Origin: Treponema sp.
Lineage (GTDB): Bacteria; Spirochaetota; Spirochaetia; Treponematales; Treponemataceae
Direction of reading: 5' to 3'
Assembly (NCBI GenBank): GCA_016297405.1
Contig: JAEDGP010000011.1
Coordinates: forward strand, 1 to 40,779
DNA length: 40,779 nt
The translations under genes and the position numbers were made by a program. Numbering within the stretch: position 1 is the stretch's first letter; every line of letters starts with the position of its first letter. Shown piece after piece: positions 24,073-32,451 of the stretch. Under the pieces are notes generated by a model. That model was not told the DNA's origin. It did no database searches and saw only the letters and a program-made list of their open reading frames with translations.

Positions 24073-26001
24073 ATGAGCGACAAATTACCAGAATTAATCG
24101 GAAAATACAAAATTCAAGGACTAATCGCAAAAGGCGGCATGGGCGCTGTTTACAAGACAGTTCACCCGACCTTAAAAACTCCTCTTGTAATCAAAAAATT
24201 GACTTCCTGCAGAAATTCCACAAACGAAAAGCGTTTTGAACAGGAAGCAAAAATGATGATGACGGTTCTTAGGAATCCGTACATTGTTGGCGTTTATGAC
24301 CATTTTAAAGAAGGCAGTTTCCGTTACTTTGTGGAAGAATATGTAGACGGAATGGCATTGGACAAAGTAATCGAAAAGCAGAAGAAATTAAGTCCCCAGC
24401 TTTCCATGCTGATTCTCAAGGACGTATGCATAGCGCTGAATTTCGCTCACTCAAAAGGAATCATTCACAGAGATATAAAACCTGGAAACGTTTTGATTTC
24501 AAAACAGGCGGCAATCAAGCTGACCGATTTTGGAATCGCAAGCAATCAGAATGAAAAGCAATATGTTGAAGTAGAGCCAAAACATTCAAGAACTTCGCTT
24601 AAGATCAGCAAAAAAGCTGCAAAAGGCGACAAAACCGTTGCTTCAGATGCCACAGTGGTCAACGCAGACGCAACTGCTGCACTTACAAGCCTTACCCAGG
24701 CAAATGTTTCAATGGGAACACCTTCCTATATGCCTCCAGAACAGTTTCTGGACAGTTCCACAGTAACACCGGCAGCCGACATATACGCATTGGGCGTAAT
24801 GCTTTACGAAATGCTTACAGGAGAAAAGCCTTTTAAGGAATCAGATAGCCTGCAAGGAATGTTCAACGAAAAACTCAAAGGTAAATACATTTCTCCAAGA
24901 AAGATAAACCCTGAAGTTCCTCTTTCGATCTGTCTTTTGATCAGACGAATGCTTACTCCAAACAAAAAATGGCGAATTCAAAAAGTATCGCGCATACTCA
25001 ACTTTGTACGCCGCTATTTGAACAAATGGGACGTAGAAACGGCGGAACACCAGAAAAAGCGACTTAGAAAGGAAGCTGTTCAGCTGGCAAAAAAGCATGG
25101 CAAAAAAATTGCAAAAGAACCAAAAGAAAAGAAAGAAAAAGAAAGCTCTGTTGGAAAACAGGACAGCGAACACAATAACCTTTACAGAATCCGTGTACAG
25201 CTTGCCAGAATCGTAAACTCAAAAACGGAAATTGCCGTAAAGGAAGCAATGTTCCTTAAAAAGAACCGTTACCTGAAAAGGATCCTTATTGCAGTCCTAT
25301 GTGCATCAGCTCTTTGCGCAACATTTGTACTGTGCTGGCAGACAAAACTCATCCATAAATACATTTTGCGCCCATTCATCTCTCCTGTAACCATAGAGCT
25401 GGAAATGCCTGCAACTTCATCTGCAAATCCTGACCAGCCAATCATCGCAATGATTTTTGAAGATGATGGTGAAAGTTTTCCAGAAGTAAAGGATGCAAGA
25501 TCTACTCTTGTTCCAGTTTCCATGTCTAACGGAAAAAATAAAACAAGAACGTTCAAGGCAGATAATATCTACCTGAAACCTGGAAAATACCGCCTGAAAG
25601 TTGCAACTGGACCATTTGTCTGGTGGGACAATTTTGTTGTAGAAGAAGAAAGTCTGAAAAAAGCATTTTCGAATGAAAAACAGCACGTTTATATCCATGG
25701 TGACTTTTTGAAAAACGTAACAAAGAAGATTTCAGTTCATCCTTATGTGTTCAATTCACGAACTGGAAACCAGCTGAAAATCAGGGAAACCCCTGAAGAC
25801 GACACAAAAGGCCTTGCAAAAATCAAGGTAATGAACTTTAACAAATATCTGGATGATCCTGAATTACCGGAAATGTCTGCCGGAAATGTATGGATTTTCC
25901 AGGTTGAATGCGAAGGCTATAAAAAGGAAACCTACCGTCTGATGCTGGACTGGTATCAGGATGAATTGATTCTTTACGCCGTACTTACTCCAATAGATTA
26001 A
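24073..26001 (+). CDS. Eukaryotic-like Ser/Thr protein kinase with one membrane helix
   Basis: The N-terminal kinase domain (about 12-325) has the Gly-rich loop AKGGMGAVYK, the Lys in PLVIKK (about 41), HRDIKPGN and DFGIAS, with APE-like PPEQ. The segment between DFG and the P+1 loop is enlarged by about 60 residues and is Thr/Ser/Lys-rich, offering many phosphorylation sites. A charged juxtamembrane region (about 330-395) leads to one membrane helix (about 403-422) and a C-terminal part of about 215 residues outside the membrane, beta-rich, with no PASTA repeats recognised. GGAG before the ATG at 24073 supports this start over the ATG at 24061. Last gene of the FHA-phosphatase-kinase operon. 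Confidence 0.92.
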   Translation: MSDKLPELIGKYKIQGLIAKGGMGAVYKTVHPTLKTPLVIKKLTSCRNSTNEKRFEQEAKMMMTVLRNPYIVGVYDHFKEGSFRYFVEEYVDGMALDKVIEKQKKLSPQLSMLILKDVCIALNFAHSKGIIHRDIKPGNVLISKQAAIKLTDFGIASNQNEKQYVEVEPKHSRTSLKISKKAAKGDKTVASDATVVNADATAALTSLTQANVSMGTPSYMPPEQFLDSSTVTPAADIYALGVMLYEMLTGEKPFKESDSLQGMFNEKLKGKYISPRKINPEVPLSICLLIRRMLTPNKKWRIQKVSRILNFVRRYLNKWDVETAEHQKKRLRKEAVQLAKKHGKKIAKEPKEKKEKESSVGKQDSEHNNLYRIRVQLARIVNSKTEIAVKEAMFLKKNRYLKRILIAVLCASALCATFVLCWQTKLIHKYILRPFISPVTIELEMPATSSANPDQPIIAMIFEDDGESFPEVKDARSTLVPVSMSNGKNKTRTFKADNIYLKPGKYRLKVATGPFVWWDNFVVEEESLKKAFSNEKQHVYIHGDFLKNVTKKISVHPYVFNSRTGNQLKIRETPEDDTKGLAKIKVMNFNKYLDDPELPEMSAGNVWIFQVECEGYKKETYRLMLDWYQDELILYAVLTPID

Positions 26002-26008
26002 TGTTTTT

Positions 26009-26017
26009 TGATATAAT
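26009..26017 (+). promoter_or_regulatory. Extended -10 promoter of the EamA transporter gene
   Basis: TGA followed directly by consensus TATAAT (26012-26017) forms an extended -10 box. No good -35 is seen. The predicted leader is about 12 nt, with a weak TTGGAA before the ATG at 26036. Confidence 0.45.
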
Positions 26018-26035
26018 GATTTTGGAAACAAAATC

Positions 26036-26989
26036 ATGGAAAAGATATCTTTTAAATCTGAAAGTTCAAATTATATAAAAGGCGTTTGCTACATTCTTAT
26101 TTCTGCCCTCTGTTTTGCTTTGATGGCTGCAAGCGTCCGGCTTTCAGGAGATGTTCCTTTCGTGCAAAAAACATTCTTCCGAAATCTTATTGCGTTCGTA
26201 ATCGCCTTCTGTGCTTTAATTGTTCAAGGAAACAAAAAAGGCTTTAAAACCCTTAAGATTCCAGGAGGTGGCCTGAAATTTTTGTTCCTGCGTTCTATTT
26301 GTGGAACACTAGGAATATTTGGAAATTTTTATGCCATTGACCATCTGATTCTTTCCGACGCATCCATTCTAAACAAGATGTCACCGTTTTTTTCGGTGAT
26401 CGGCTGCTTTTTTTTACTGGGAGAAAGCATTCCGCTAATTCCCATGATGGCTATCATCACAGCTTTTGGTGGTGCAATGCTAGTGGTAAAACCAAGTTTT
26501 GATTTTTCCCAAAATTTTGCTTCCTTCGCAGGACTTGTCAGTGGAATCGGAGCAGGTATTGCATACGCATCAATCAGGAAACTTGGAACGCTTAAATGTA
26601 ACGGAAAGGTAATAATCGCATTCTTCTCGCTTTTTTCAATTATGTGTTCCATTCCTTTCATGCTGATTAGTTATGAGCCAATGAGCCTGTACCAGACCTC
26701 ATGCCTGATTATGGCTGGCGTTTTTGCCGCCGGCGGCCAGTTCACAATCACAGCTGCATATTTTGCAGCTCCTGCTTCAAAAATATCAATCTTCGATTAT
26801 TTTCAGGTTATTTTTGCCGCCGGACTTGGATTTTTGCTTTTTGGCCAGAAAGCAGACATTCTAAGCATCATTGGTTATGCTGTCATCATTTCCATGGCAA
26901 TTGTAAATTTCATTTATAACAGGAAAAAGCTTTCTGCATCGGCTGTTCAAAAGTCTGAACCATCAGAAAAAGATCATAAAGAAGATTAA
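26036..26989 (+). CDS. EamA/DMT-family transporter
   Basis: Ten hydrophobic helices in two repeats of five, typical of EamA (DMT) exporters: the first opens YILISALCFALMAASVRL, the second SGIGAGIAYASIRKLG. The motif DHLILSDASILNKMSPFF, near the end of repeat one, and the C-terminal FDYFQVIFAAGLGFLLFGQ match the family. The cytoplasmic tail is charged. Substrate unknown; many relatives export metabolites or amino acids. Length 317 aa. It follows the kinase gene but has its own promoter. Its last 80 bp overlap the end of the convergent metallophosphoesterase gene. Confidence 0.9.
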   Translation: MEKISFKSESSNYIKGVCYILISALCFALMAASVRLSGDVPFVQKTFFRNLIAFVIAFCALIVQGNKKGFKTLKIPGGGLKFLFLRSICGTLGIFGNFYAIDHLILSDASILNKMSPFFSVIGCFFLLGESIPLIPMMAIITAFGGAMLVVKPSFDFSQNFASFAGLVSGIGAGIAYASIRKLGTLKCNGKVIIAFFSLFSIMCSIPFMLISYEPMSLYQTSCLIMAGVFAAGGQFTITAAYFAAPASKISIFDYFQVIFAAGLGFLLFGQKADILSIIGYAVIISMAIVNFIYNRKKLSASAVQKSEPSEKDHKED

Positions 26990-28196
26990 GAAGCTGCTGT
27001 TCCCATAAGCTTTGGTTGGCAGTTGCAGAAAAGAGCGAAACATATTTTTTTACTGCCTGATACTGAGCATAAAGAGCAAAGGATTTTTTTTGCTGAAGAA
27101 AGGTTTTTGCTTTTTCCAGAAGATTGCGTCCTGCCAAAGAGGAAATAAAATCTTTGGCATCTAAATTGCTTTTATCTAAAACAACAGGAACTTTATCCCC
27201 ATCTGGCTTTTTAAAAGATCGTTTCTCAGAAAAAACAGCAGACGGAACGTATAAAATCTGCTTTTCATAAAGCTTTGAATCACAAAGATTATATGGGTCA
27301 AAAACGATTCTTTCTTTATAGACTTTTACCAGATAGCCTTGTGAAATATTTTTATCAAAAACGTAATCCAATTTGTGACTGCTCTGATTGAATCTTGTGG
27401 GATTTGAAACGCACCCGCAATGAACCATGTGGCACATCTTTCCATTATCGTTGGAATAATTCAAATTTTCGCAAAAATCCAGATGGGAATGACCTGAAAT
27501 CCAGATCACATCCGGATAATTCGAAAGAATGTTCAAAAAGCGCTTCACACCAGAAAAATCACAGGAAAGGCCACCACCATAATATGGATCTGAAGACAAA
27601 TCTCCAGGTCCAAAGCCTTTTACAAGTGCATGTTGAACCACAAAAATATTTTTCTTGCCGTAATTATCGGTCAGCATAGTTTCAAGCCAGTCCAGCTGGG
27701 CATCTGAAAATTGTTCCTGCCCCGGAGGATTAAAGCCTTTTTCCAATGCCATCATTAAAAACAGATCGCCGGATTTTTGTTCAAGAAATGAATAATATGA
27801 AAGGCCAGACTTTAATGTTTCTGGACAAGAATTCAGGCCTGAAGAAAAGCGGAAAGACTGGCGATGTTGTTCTGCAAAGCTTTCATGGCGAGTTTCATGA
27901 TTTCCAAGTGCGCAATAAATGGGGTTTACATAAGAAGAATCTGCAAAAACAGTTTGAAAAGTTTCCCATTCATGAATCAGATTTGCGGGATTTGCGTTTG
28001 TGACCTGGTCCCCTGCACTTACAATAAAATCAACGTTCAAAGCAGCTGCAAAATCCAAAGCCGTTTTCCAATGCAATGTAGAATACGGCCACCAGGACGA
28101 AGGTGTCTGGCCGAATTTTTCTTCATCAATATGCACATCTGAAAAAAGCGCAAACGTATACAGCGGCTTTTCAGACAATTGCTCCATATACACCAT
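26910..28196 (-). CDS. Calcineurin-like metallophosphoesterase
   Basis: Two-metal phosphoesterase of 428 aa without signal peptide. Motifs in order: FALFSDVHID (DxH), SAGDQVTNAN (GD), ALGNHET (GNHE), a His in VVQHALVKG and ISGHSHLD (GHxH). The C-terminal 150 residues, after the catalytic domain, are helical and unassigned. The substrate is unknown; it is distinct from the PPP-type enzyme at 23032. Starts at ATG 28196 or, less likely, the third codon downstream (28187). A TATACT extended -10 box lies 8 bases upstream. The 3' end overlaps the EamA gene by 80 bp on the opposite strand. Confidence 0.87.
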   Translation of the reverse strand: MVYMEQLSEKPLYTFALFSDVHIDEEKFGQTPSSWWPYSTLHWKTALDFAAALNVDFIVSAGDQVTNANPANLIHEWETFQTVFADSSYVNPIYCALGNHETRHESFAEQHRQSFRFSSGLNSCPETLKSGLSYYSFLEQKSGDLFLMMALEKGFNPPGQEQFSDAQLDWLETMLTDNYGKKNIFVVQHALVKGFGPGDLSSDPYYGGGLSCDFSGVKRFLNILSNYPDVIWISGHSHLDFCENLNYSNDNGKMCHMVHCGCVSNPTRFNQSSHKLDYVFDKNISQGYLVKVYKERIVFDPYNLCDSKLYEKQILYVPSAVFSEKRSFKKPDGDKVPVVLDKSNLDAKDFISSLAGRNLLEKAKTFLQQKKSFALYAQYQAVKKYVSLFSATANQSLWEQQLLNLLYDLFLMVQTFEQPMQKAFSCYK

Positions 28197-28204
28197 ACAG
28201 ACTC

Positions 28205-28213
28205 AGTATAGCA
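28205..28213 (-). promoter_or_regulatory. Extended -10 promoter of the metallophosphoesterase gene
   Basis: TGC followed by TATACT (28205-28210) on the minus strand, without a convincing -35. Eight bases lie between the box and the ATG at 28196, which predicts a leaderless or nearly leaderless mRNA. Confidence 0.45.
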
Positions 28214-28221
28214 GAAACAAT

Positions 28222-28314
28222 AAAAAAAGGGATGCATATACGCGGGTAGGTAAGCTTGCATAAAACTTTCTTACGCAGTCCCTGCTGTCCTCACCTGCTG
28301 GACATCCCCTTTTT
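28222..28314. terminator. Large hairpin terminator after argG
   Basis: AAAAAGGGATG (28224-28234) pairs with CATCCC (28303-28308) plus T5, enclosing about 68 bases that contain further pairable segments (GTAGGT with ACCTGC; GTAAG with CTTAC; GCAG with CTGC). It has an A-run on the left and a T-run on the right, so it could act on both strands. The size and internal structure exceed a plain terminator. Confidence 0.6.
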
Positions 28315-28357
28315 GTTTTGAATCTTTCTTTGAAAACTTCCTTAGTTACTGAAGTTT

Positions 28358-29623
28358 TTACTCTGTTGGACGCTTTTTCAGGTTCTTGCTTTCAGCAATT
28401 GCCTGACCTTCACCAACCTGCTGTTCCATCATAGCGCGAACCTTAAGCGGAAGTCCTGCGAGGGTGATGAAGCCCTGAGCGTCTTTGTGGTTATATAGTT
28501 CACCAGTTGTGAATGAAGCGATTGATTCGTTGTACAGGCTGTACTTAGAACCAGAACCAGCACCACGAATAGCACCCTTAACAACCTTAACTTTTGCCCA
28601 ACCTGTAACAGTTTCTTCTGCCTTGTCTACGAAAGCCATACAAGAATCCATCAAAGTTGTAAACCATTTTCCATCGTAAATAAGTTCAGACATGCGGAGG
28701 GAAATCTGCTGCTTGAAGTGATATGTTTCGCGGTCAAGGCAGATGTGATCCATCATTCTGTGAGCGAAATAAAGGATTGCTCCACCTGGAGTTTCATAAA
28801 CACCGCGGCTCTTCATACCAACAAAGCGGTTTTCACAGATATCAACAAGACCAACACCGTTGCGTCCACCAATTTCATTCAATGTTGTAAGAAGTTCAAG
28901 AGCATTCATCTTCTTGCCGTTCAAACCAACTGGAATACCTTTTTCAAAGTCGATTGTAACATATTCACCGTCAGCAGGAGCTTCTTCTGGAACAACAGTG
29001 TTTTTGAGCATGTGCTTGTAGTTTGGTTCATTTTCGGTCTTTTCAAGTTCAAGACCTTCGTGGCTCAAGTGCCAGATGTTTTCATCACGTGAATATGACT
29101 GGTCTTTCTTCATTGGAACTTCAAGTCCGCGGTCTTCAAGATATTTGATTTCAGCTTCGCGGCTGTCCATGTTCCATTTGTCATCACGCCATGCAGCGAT
29201 AACCTTAAGATCTGGAGCAAAAGCCTTGATACCAAATTCAAAGCGAACCTGATCGTTTCCTTTACCTGTAGCACCGTGACAGATAGCAACAGCTTTTTCC
29301 TGACGAGCATATTCAACAAGAATTTTAGCGATCAAAGGACGAGCAGTTGAAGTGCCAAGAAGGTATTCATCTTCGTATACAGCGTTAGCCTTAAGGGCTG
29401 GCCAAATGTATTCTTCAATGTATTCCTGCCTTGCATCTACAACGTAACAAGCAGCGGCACCGGTTTTAAGTGCACGAGCCTTGATAGCAGCCCAGTCATC
29501 CCCCTGACCAACGTCAATACAAACTGCGATTACATCATAATCATAGTTTTCTTTAAGCCATGGAATGATAACAGTTGTATCCAATCCACCAGAATAAGCA
29601 AGAACTACCTTATCTTTTGCCAT
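28358..29623 (-). CDS. argG: Argininosuccinate synthase
   Basis: Condenses citrulline and aspartate with ATP, the penultimate step of arginine biosynthesis. The start MAKDKVVLAYSGGLDTTV carries the N-type ATP pyrophosphatase P-loop SGGLDT. Other conserved parts are CHGATGKGNDQVRFE, APWR-like AAWRDDKW and GGRNGVGLVDICENRFVG. 421 aa, slightly longer than the usual 400. The ATG at 29623 has GGAGAT just upstream; a nine-codon longer reading is not supported. No other arg gene is adjacent. Confidence 0.97.
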   Translation of the reverse strand: MAKDKVVLAYSGGLDTTVIIPWLKENYDYDVIAVCIDVGQGDDWAAIKARALKTGAAACYVVDARQEYIEEYIWPALKANAVYEDEYLLGTSTARPLIAKILVEYARQEKAVAICHGATGKGNDQVRFEFGIKAFAPDLKVIAAWRDDKWNMDSREAEIKYLEDRGLEVPMKKDQSYSRDENIWHLSHEGLELEKTENEPNYKHMLKNTVVPEEAPADGEYVTIDFEKGIPVGLNGKKMNALELLTTLNEIGGRNGVGLVDICENRFVGMKSRGVYETPGGAILYFAHRMMDHICLDRETYHFKQQISLRMSELIYDGKWFTTLMDSCMAFVDKAEETVTGWAKVKVVKGAIRGAGSGSKYSLYNESIASFTTGELYNHKDAQGFITLAGLPLKVRAMMEQQVGEGQAIAESKNLKKRPTE

Positions 29624-29753
29624 TTCATTATCTCCTAATAAAAACTGCACTATTTAAGCAGAACTTTATCTAAAATCTCTTGAAAGTCCAGAATACGGAT
29701 TTTCGTCAGTATTTTACAGAAGATAATCTATCACTTTGCAAACTTTTTAACAA

Positions 29754-31259
29754 TCAATAAAAGCCAAGCATTGTGCTGATACACAAGGCTTTTGCATTCA
29801 ATGCCTTGAGTTTTGCGATTTCCAATGCAAGAAGCTGCATATTAAGATCAAAATCACTTAAGCGGCCAAGATCATTCAACGCTTTGTAGTTTTCCAACCT
29901 TTGTTTTTCCAACTCTGCCGCATTCGAAAGTACTGCATAATAATTCTTATATTGCTGCAAAAACACTTTTCGTTCCTCAAAAACCGTCTGCGCCTGCTTT
30001 TCAAGCATCTGTTTTTTTTGAATATAAACCAGATTTGCCTTCGCATAACCTTTTCTGCCAAAAACATCTGAATTACCGCTCAAAATCGGAATCGAAAATC
30101 CAAAACTTGCATTCCATGAAACATTGGAAAACTCTAGGTTCTGACCAAATTTCTGCGAATCAGTTGATGTAGATATTGTTGCAGAAAGAAATGGCAACCT
30201 TTGAACCAAAGCTTCCACTTCATCTGCAAAACAATCCTGATTTTCAAGTATTGCTGCATTTCTGTAATTGTTCTGCTCAGGAAAAAAGGTCTGGACATAT
30301 TCTTCCCATTCATTTAAAAACTGCTCATAATCAACTTCTTTTCCCAGAGCTTCTTTATCACCCATTTCCTTCAGAAAAAAATCTCCACAAACATTAAGTT
30401 CGCAATACATCTGAATCTTCTTCGTTTTGTTTTCCATCTGGGTCTGATAAAATTCCTGCAATTGATTCTTCAACTGATTCAACTCCACCGTAGTTATACG
30501 CCCCATGATGAAAAGCCGTTCACTTTCTTCCAGCTGAAATTCCAAAAGCTCCTGTTTTTTGTCATAGATTTTTTCCAGCGCCGAACAATAGATAAAATCG
30601 CTGGCGCTTTCAAAAAATTTCTTGTAAGCCATCCGCCCATCAGTTTTTAGCGAAAGGCCGTAAATGCTTTTTTTGCGCCTGTATTTATGCTGGATAAAAG
30701 CATCATTGGCTTTTATGAGTTTATGGGAAAATGTCAGAGGCACAGAAAATCCAACAGAAGGCGCTATGCTCCATGCTCCCTCATATTCCTGAAACGAATA
30801 GGAAAAAGGCACATCCACAGAAAAATCTGCTGAAGCGGCGCCTGGCAACCGCTGATGCAACACAAGAGAAGCGCTGGCGAATGATGAACTGCAATCGGCA
30901 TTAGAGAATGCTTCTTTCACCGAATTCAGACCAGAAAAGCGCAGAAGTTCTCCAGATGCACTGGCCTTTGCAGAAAACGAAAGACTTGGCATATAAGGAA
31001 AACGATATGATTCAGCCTGATTCATTTCCTTCTGGTAAGTGGCCTGTGCCAGATGGAGTTCGCTCAGATGCAAGGAATAAGGAAGATATAAAAAACTATC
31101 GGCCGGTTCATTAGAAGAAAGCGAATCTTTCAATTGCATCGTTATTGAAAGAGAGGTGGCAGGCGTTAGCTTTTGGGCAAAAAGCGAAAATCCTGCATAA
31201 AGCAGTCCCGCAATGACAGCGCAGTTCTTTTTTTTACAAAATCGTTTCAATTGTTTCAT
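29754..31259 (-). CDS. TolC-like outer-membrane efflux protein
   Basis: Outer-membrane channel of a type I secretion system. A signal peptide (about 1-28, ending LFAQ) is followed by two roughly repeated helical halves with long coiled-coil stretches (YQKEMNQAESYRFPYMPSLSFSA near the start; ERLFIMGRITTVELNQLKNQL mid-protein; RLENYKALNDLGRLSDFDLN near the end) as in TolC-family proteins. Length 501 aa. GGAGG directly upstream of the ATG. It is 17 bp downstream of the HlyD-like gene and is last in the five-gene export operon. The 130 bp between it and argG hold no clear hairpin. Confidence 0.88.
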   Translation of the reverse strand: MKQLKRFCKKKNCAVIAGLLYAGFSLFAQKLTPATSLSITMQLKDSLSSNEPADSFLYLPYSLHLSELHLAQATYQKEMNQAESYRFPYMPSLSFSAKASASGELLRFSGLNSVKEAFSNADCSSSFASASLVLHQRLPGAASADFSVDVPFSYSFQEYEGAWSIAPSVGFSVPLTFSHKLIKANDAFIQHKYRRKKSIYGLSLKTDGRMAYKKFFESASDFIYCSALEKIYDKKQELLEFQLEESERLFIMGRITTVELNQLKNQLQEFYQTQMENKTKKIQMYCELNVCGDFFLKEMGDKEALGKEVDYEQFLNEWEEYVQTFFPEQNNYRNAAILENQDCFADEVEALVQRLPFLSATISTSTDSQKFGQNLEFSNVSWNASFGFSIPILSGNSDVFGRKGYAKANLVYIQKKQMLEKQAQTVFEERKVFLQQYKNYYAVLSNAAELEKQRLENYKALNDLGRLSDFDLNMQLLALEIAKLKALNAKALCISTMLGFY

Positions 31260-31276
31260 TCTGCCTCCAGAAAATC

Positions 31277-32428
31277 CTATAAATCCAGATCAAGTTTTCG
31301 AAGAAAAAATTGAAGCAGTGACTGGTTTTCCAATACGATTCTTCCATTCACAGCAAATCCTGGCTTTATCTGAAACTGACTTCCATCCTTGCTTTTCAAA
31401 TACATGGAATCGCTTTCTGCATAAGCTTTGAAAAACAGCGCGCCTGTAGAAGTAGACTGAGCATCCGGCTGGATCAAATTAAGCTTCCCATCGATTCCAC
31501 GGAATTCTGAATACGGGAAAGCTGGAAAACGCAAATGAACCTTCTGTCCTTTTTTTATTTTTCCCATCTCATTTGCCGGAATATTCAGCTCGATTCTGCA
31601 ATTCGATTCAGACGAAGGAACAATATTCAGAATCTGCTGATCGGTAAAAATATAATCCCCTGGATTCAGCGATGAAATTTCCTGCACATAACCATCGACT
31701 GGAGAGACCAGAACCAGATTTCCTAAAGCAACTTCTACCTGAGCAAGCTGTTGTGTAAGATTTTCAAGATTCAGTTTGGAATTGTCGAATTCCTGACGAA
31801 TCTGACTTTTGAAATTTGATTTGTATTCCTCGCATTCCAGCATGGCAAACTGGTAATTATATTTTTTTTCTTCAATTTGCGATTTTGTGGTAGAAAATTC
31901 AGGAAGCTCCTTTTCTTCGCGGTAAAGTTTTCCAAGCCGATCGGCTTTTGCCTGAAGCAATTTCACCTGATCCAGATAAGCAGAAAAACGTGCCTTTGCA
32001 AAAGGGGCTTCTGAAGTGGAAAACGCTTTTCCTTCAGCCAGATCCTCAAGAATTCGACCCAGCCCTAAAACCTTCTCTTCCGCTTCAATTTTTTGGGCCA
32101 GAACGGACTTTTTCTGCGCTTCCAAAGCATCAGGCTTTATGCTCAAAAGCCGATCCCCGGAATGAACATAATCCCCTGGCTTAAAATATAGTTCCTGAAT
32201 TTCTCCGGAAGTAATGTTTTTGACGCATGAAACATTGCTTTTTGGCCTGACTATTCCCTGAGCACGTACCACATCGTCAATTCTTCCAAAAAACAAAAAA
32301 GCTATTAAAGAGACAATCAGCAGCGAAGTAATCCATAAAATATTGTGCAGTCCCTTAGGTTCCTCATGCTGCATGACTTCGCTGAAGCCAGTCAAACAAG
32401 AGGTTGGATACAATACGACTTTTTTCAT
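31277..32428 (-). CDS. HlyD-family membrane fusion protein
   Basis: Periplasmic adaptor linking the C39 ABC transporter to the TolC-like channel. A single N-terminal membrane helix (about 29-48) is followed by the lipoyl-like segment GEIQELYFKPGDYVHSGDRLLSI, a long alpha-helical hairpin (about 95-245), the second lipoyl half LVLVSPVDGYVQEISSLNPGDYI and a beta-barrel domain (IELNIPANEMGKIKKGQKVHLRF). Length 383 aa. A GGAG Shine-Dalgarno is present. 23 bp after the ABC transporter gene. This architecture is typical of adaptors for double-glycine peptide export. Confidence 0.93.
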   Translation of the reverse strand: MKKVVLYPTSCLTGFSEVMQHEEPKGLHNILWITSLLIVSLIAFLFFGRIDDVVRAQGIVRPKSNVSCVKNITSGEIQELYFKPGDYVHSGDRLLSIKPDALEAQKKSVLAQKIEAEEKVLGLGRILEDLAEGKAFSTSEAPFAKARFSAYLDQVKLLQAKADRLGKLYREEKELPEFSTTKSQIEEKKYNYQFAMLECEEYKSNFKSQIRQEFDNSKLNLENLTQQLAQVEVALGNLVLVSPVDGYVQEISSLNPGDYIFTDQQILNIVPSSESNCRIELNIPANEMGKIKKGQKVHLRFPAFPYSEFRGIDGKLNLIQPDAQSTSTGALFFKAYAESDSMYLKSKDGSQFQIKPGFAVNGRIVLENQSLLQFFLRKLDLDL

Positions 32429-32451
32429 TTTCTACTCCTACCTAAAGCTTT

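Noticed and set aside
28222..28314. Small SRP (4.5S) RNA
   Set aside because: The GGAA-type apical loop and the AGCAGCC internal loop are not present on either strand.
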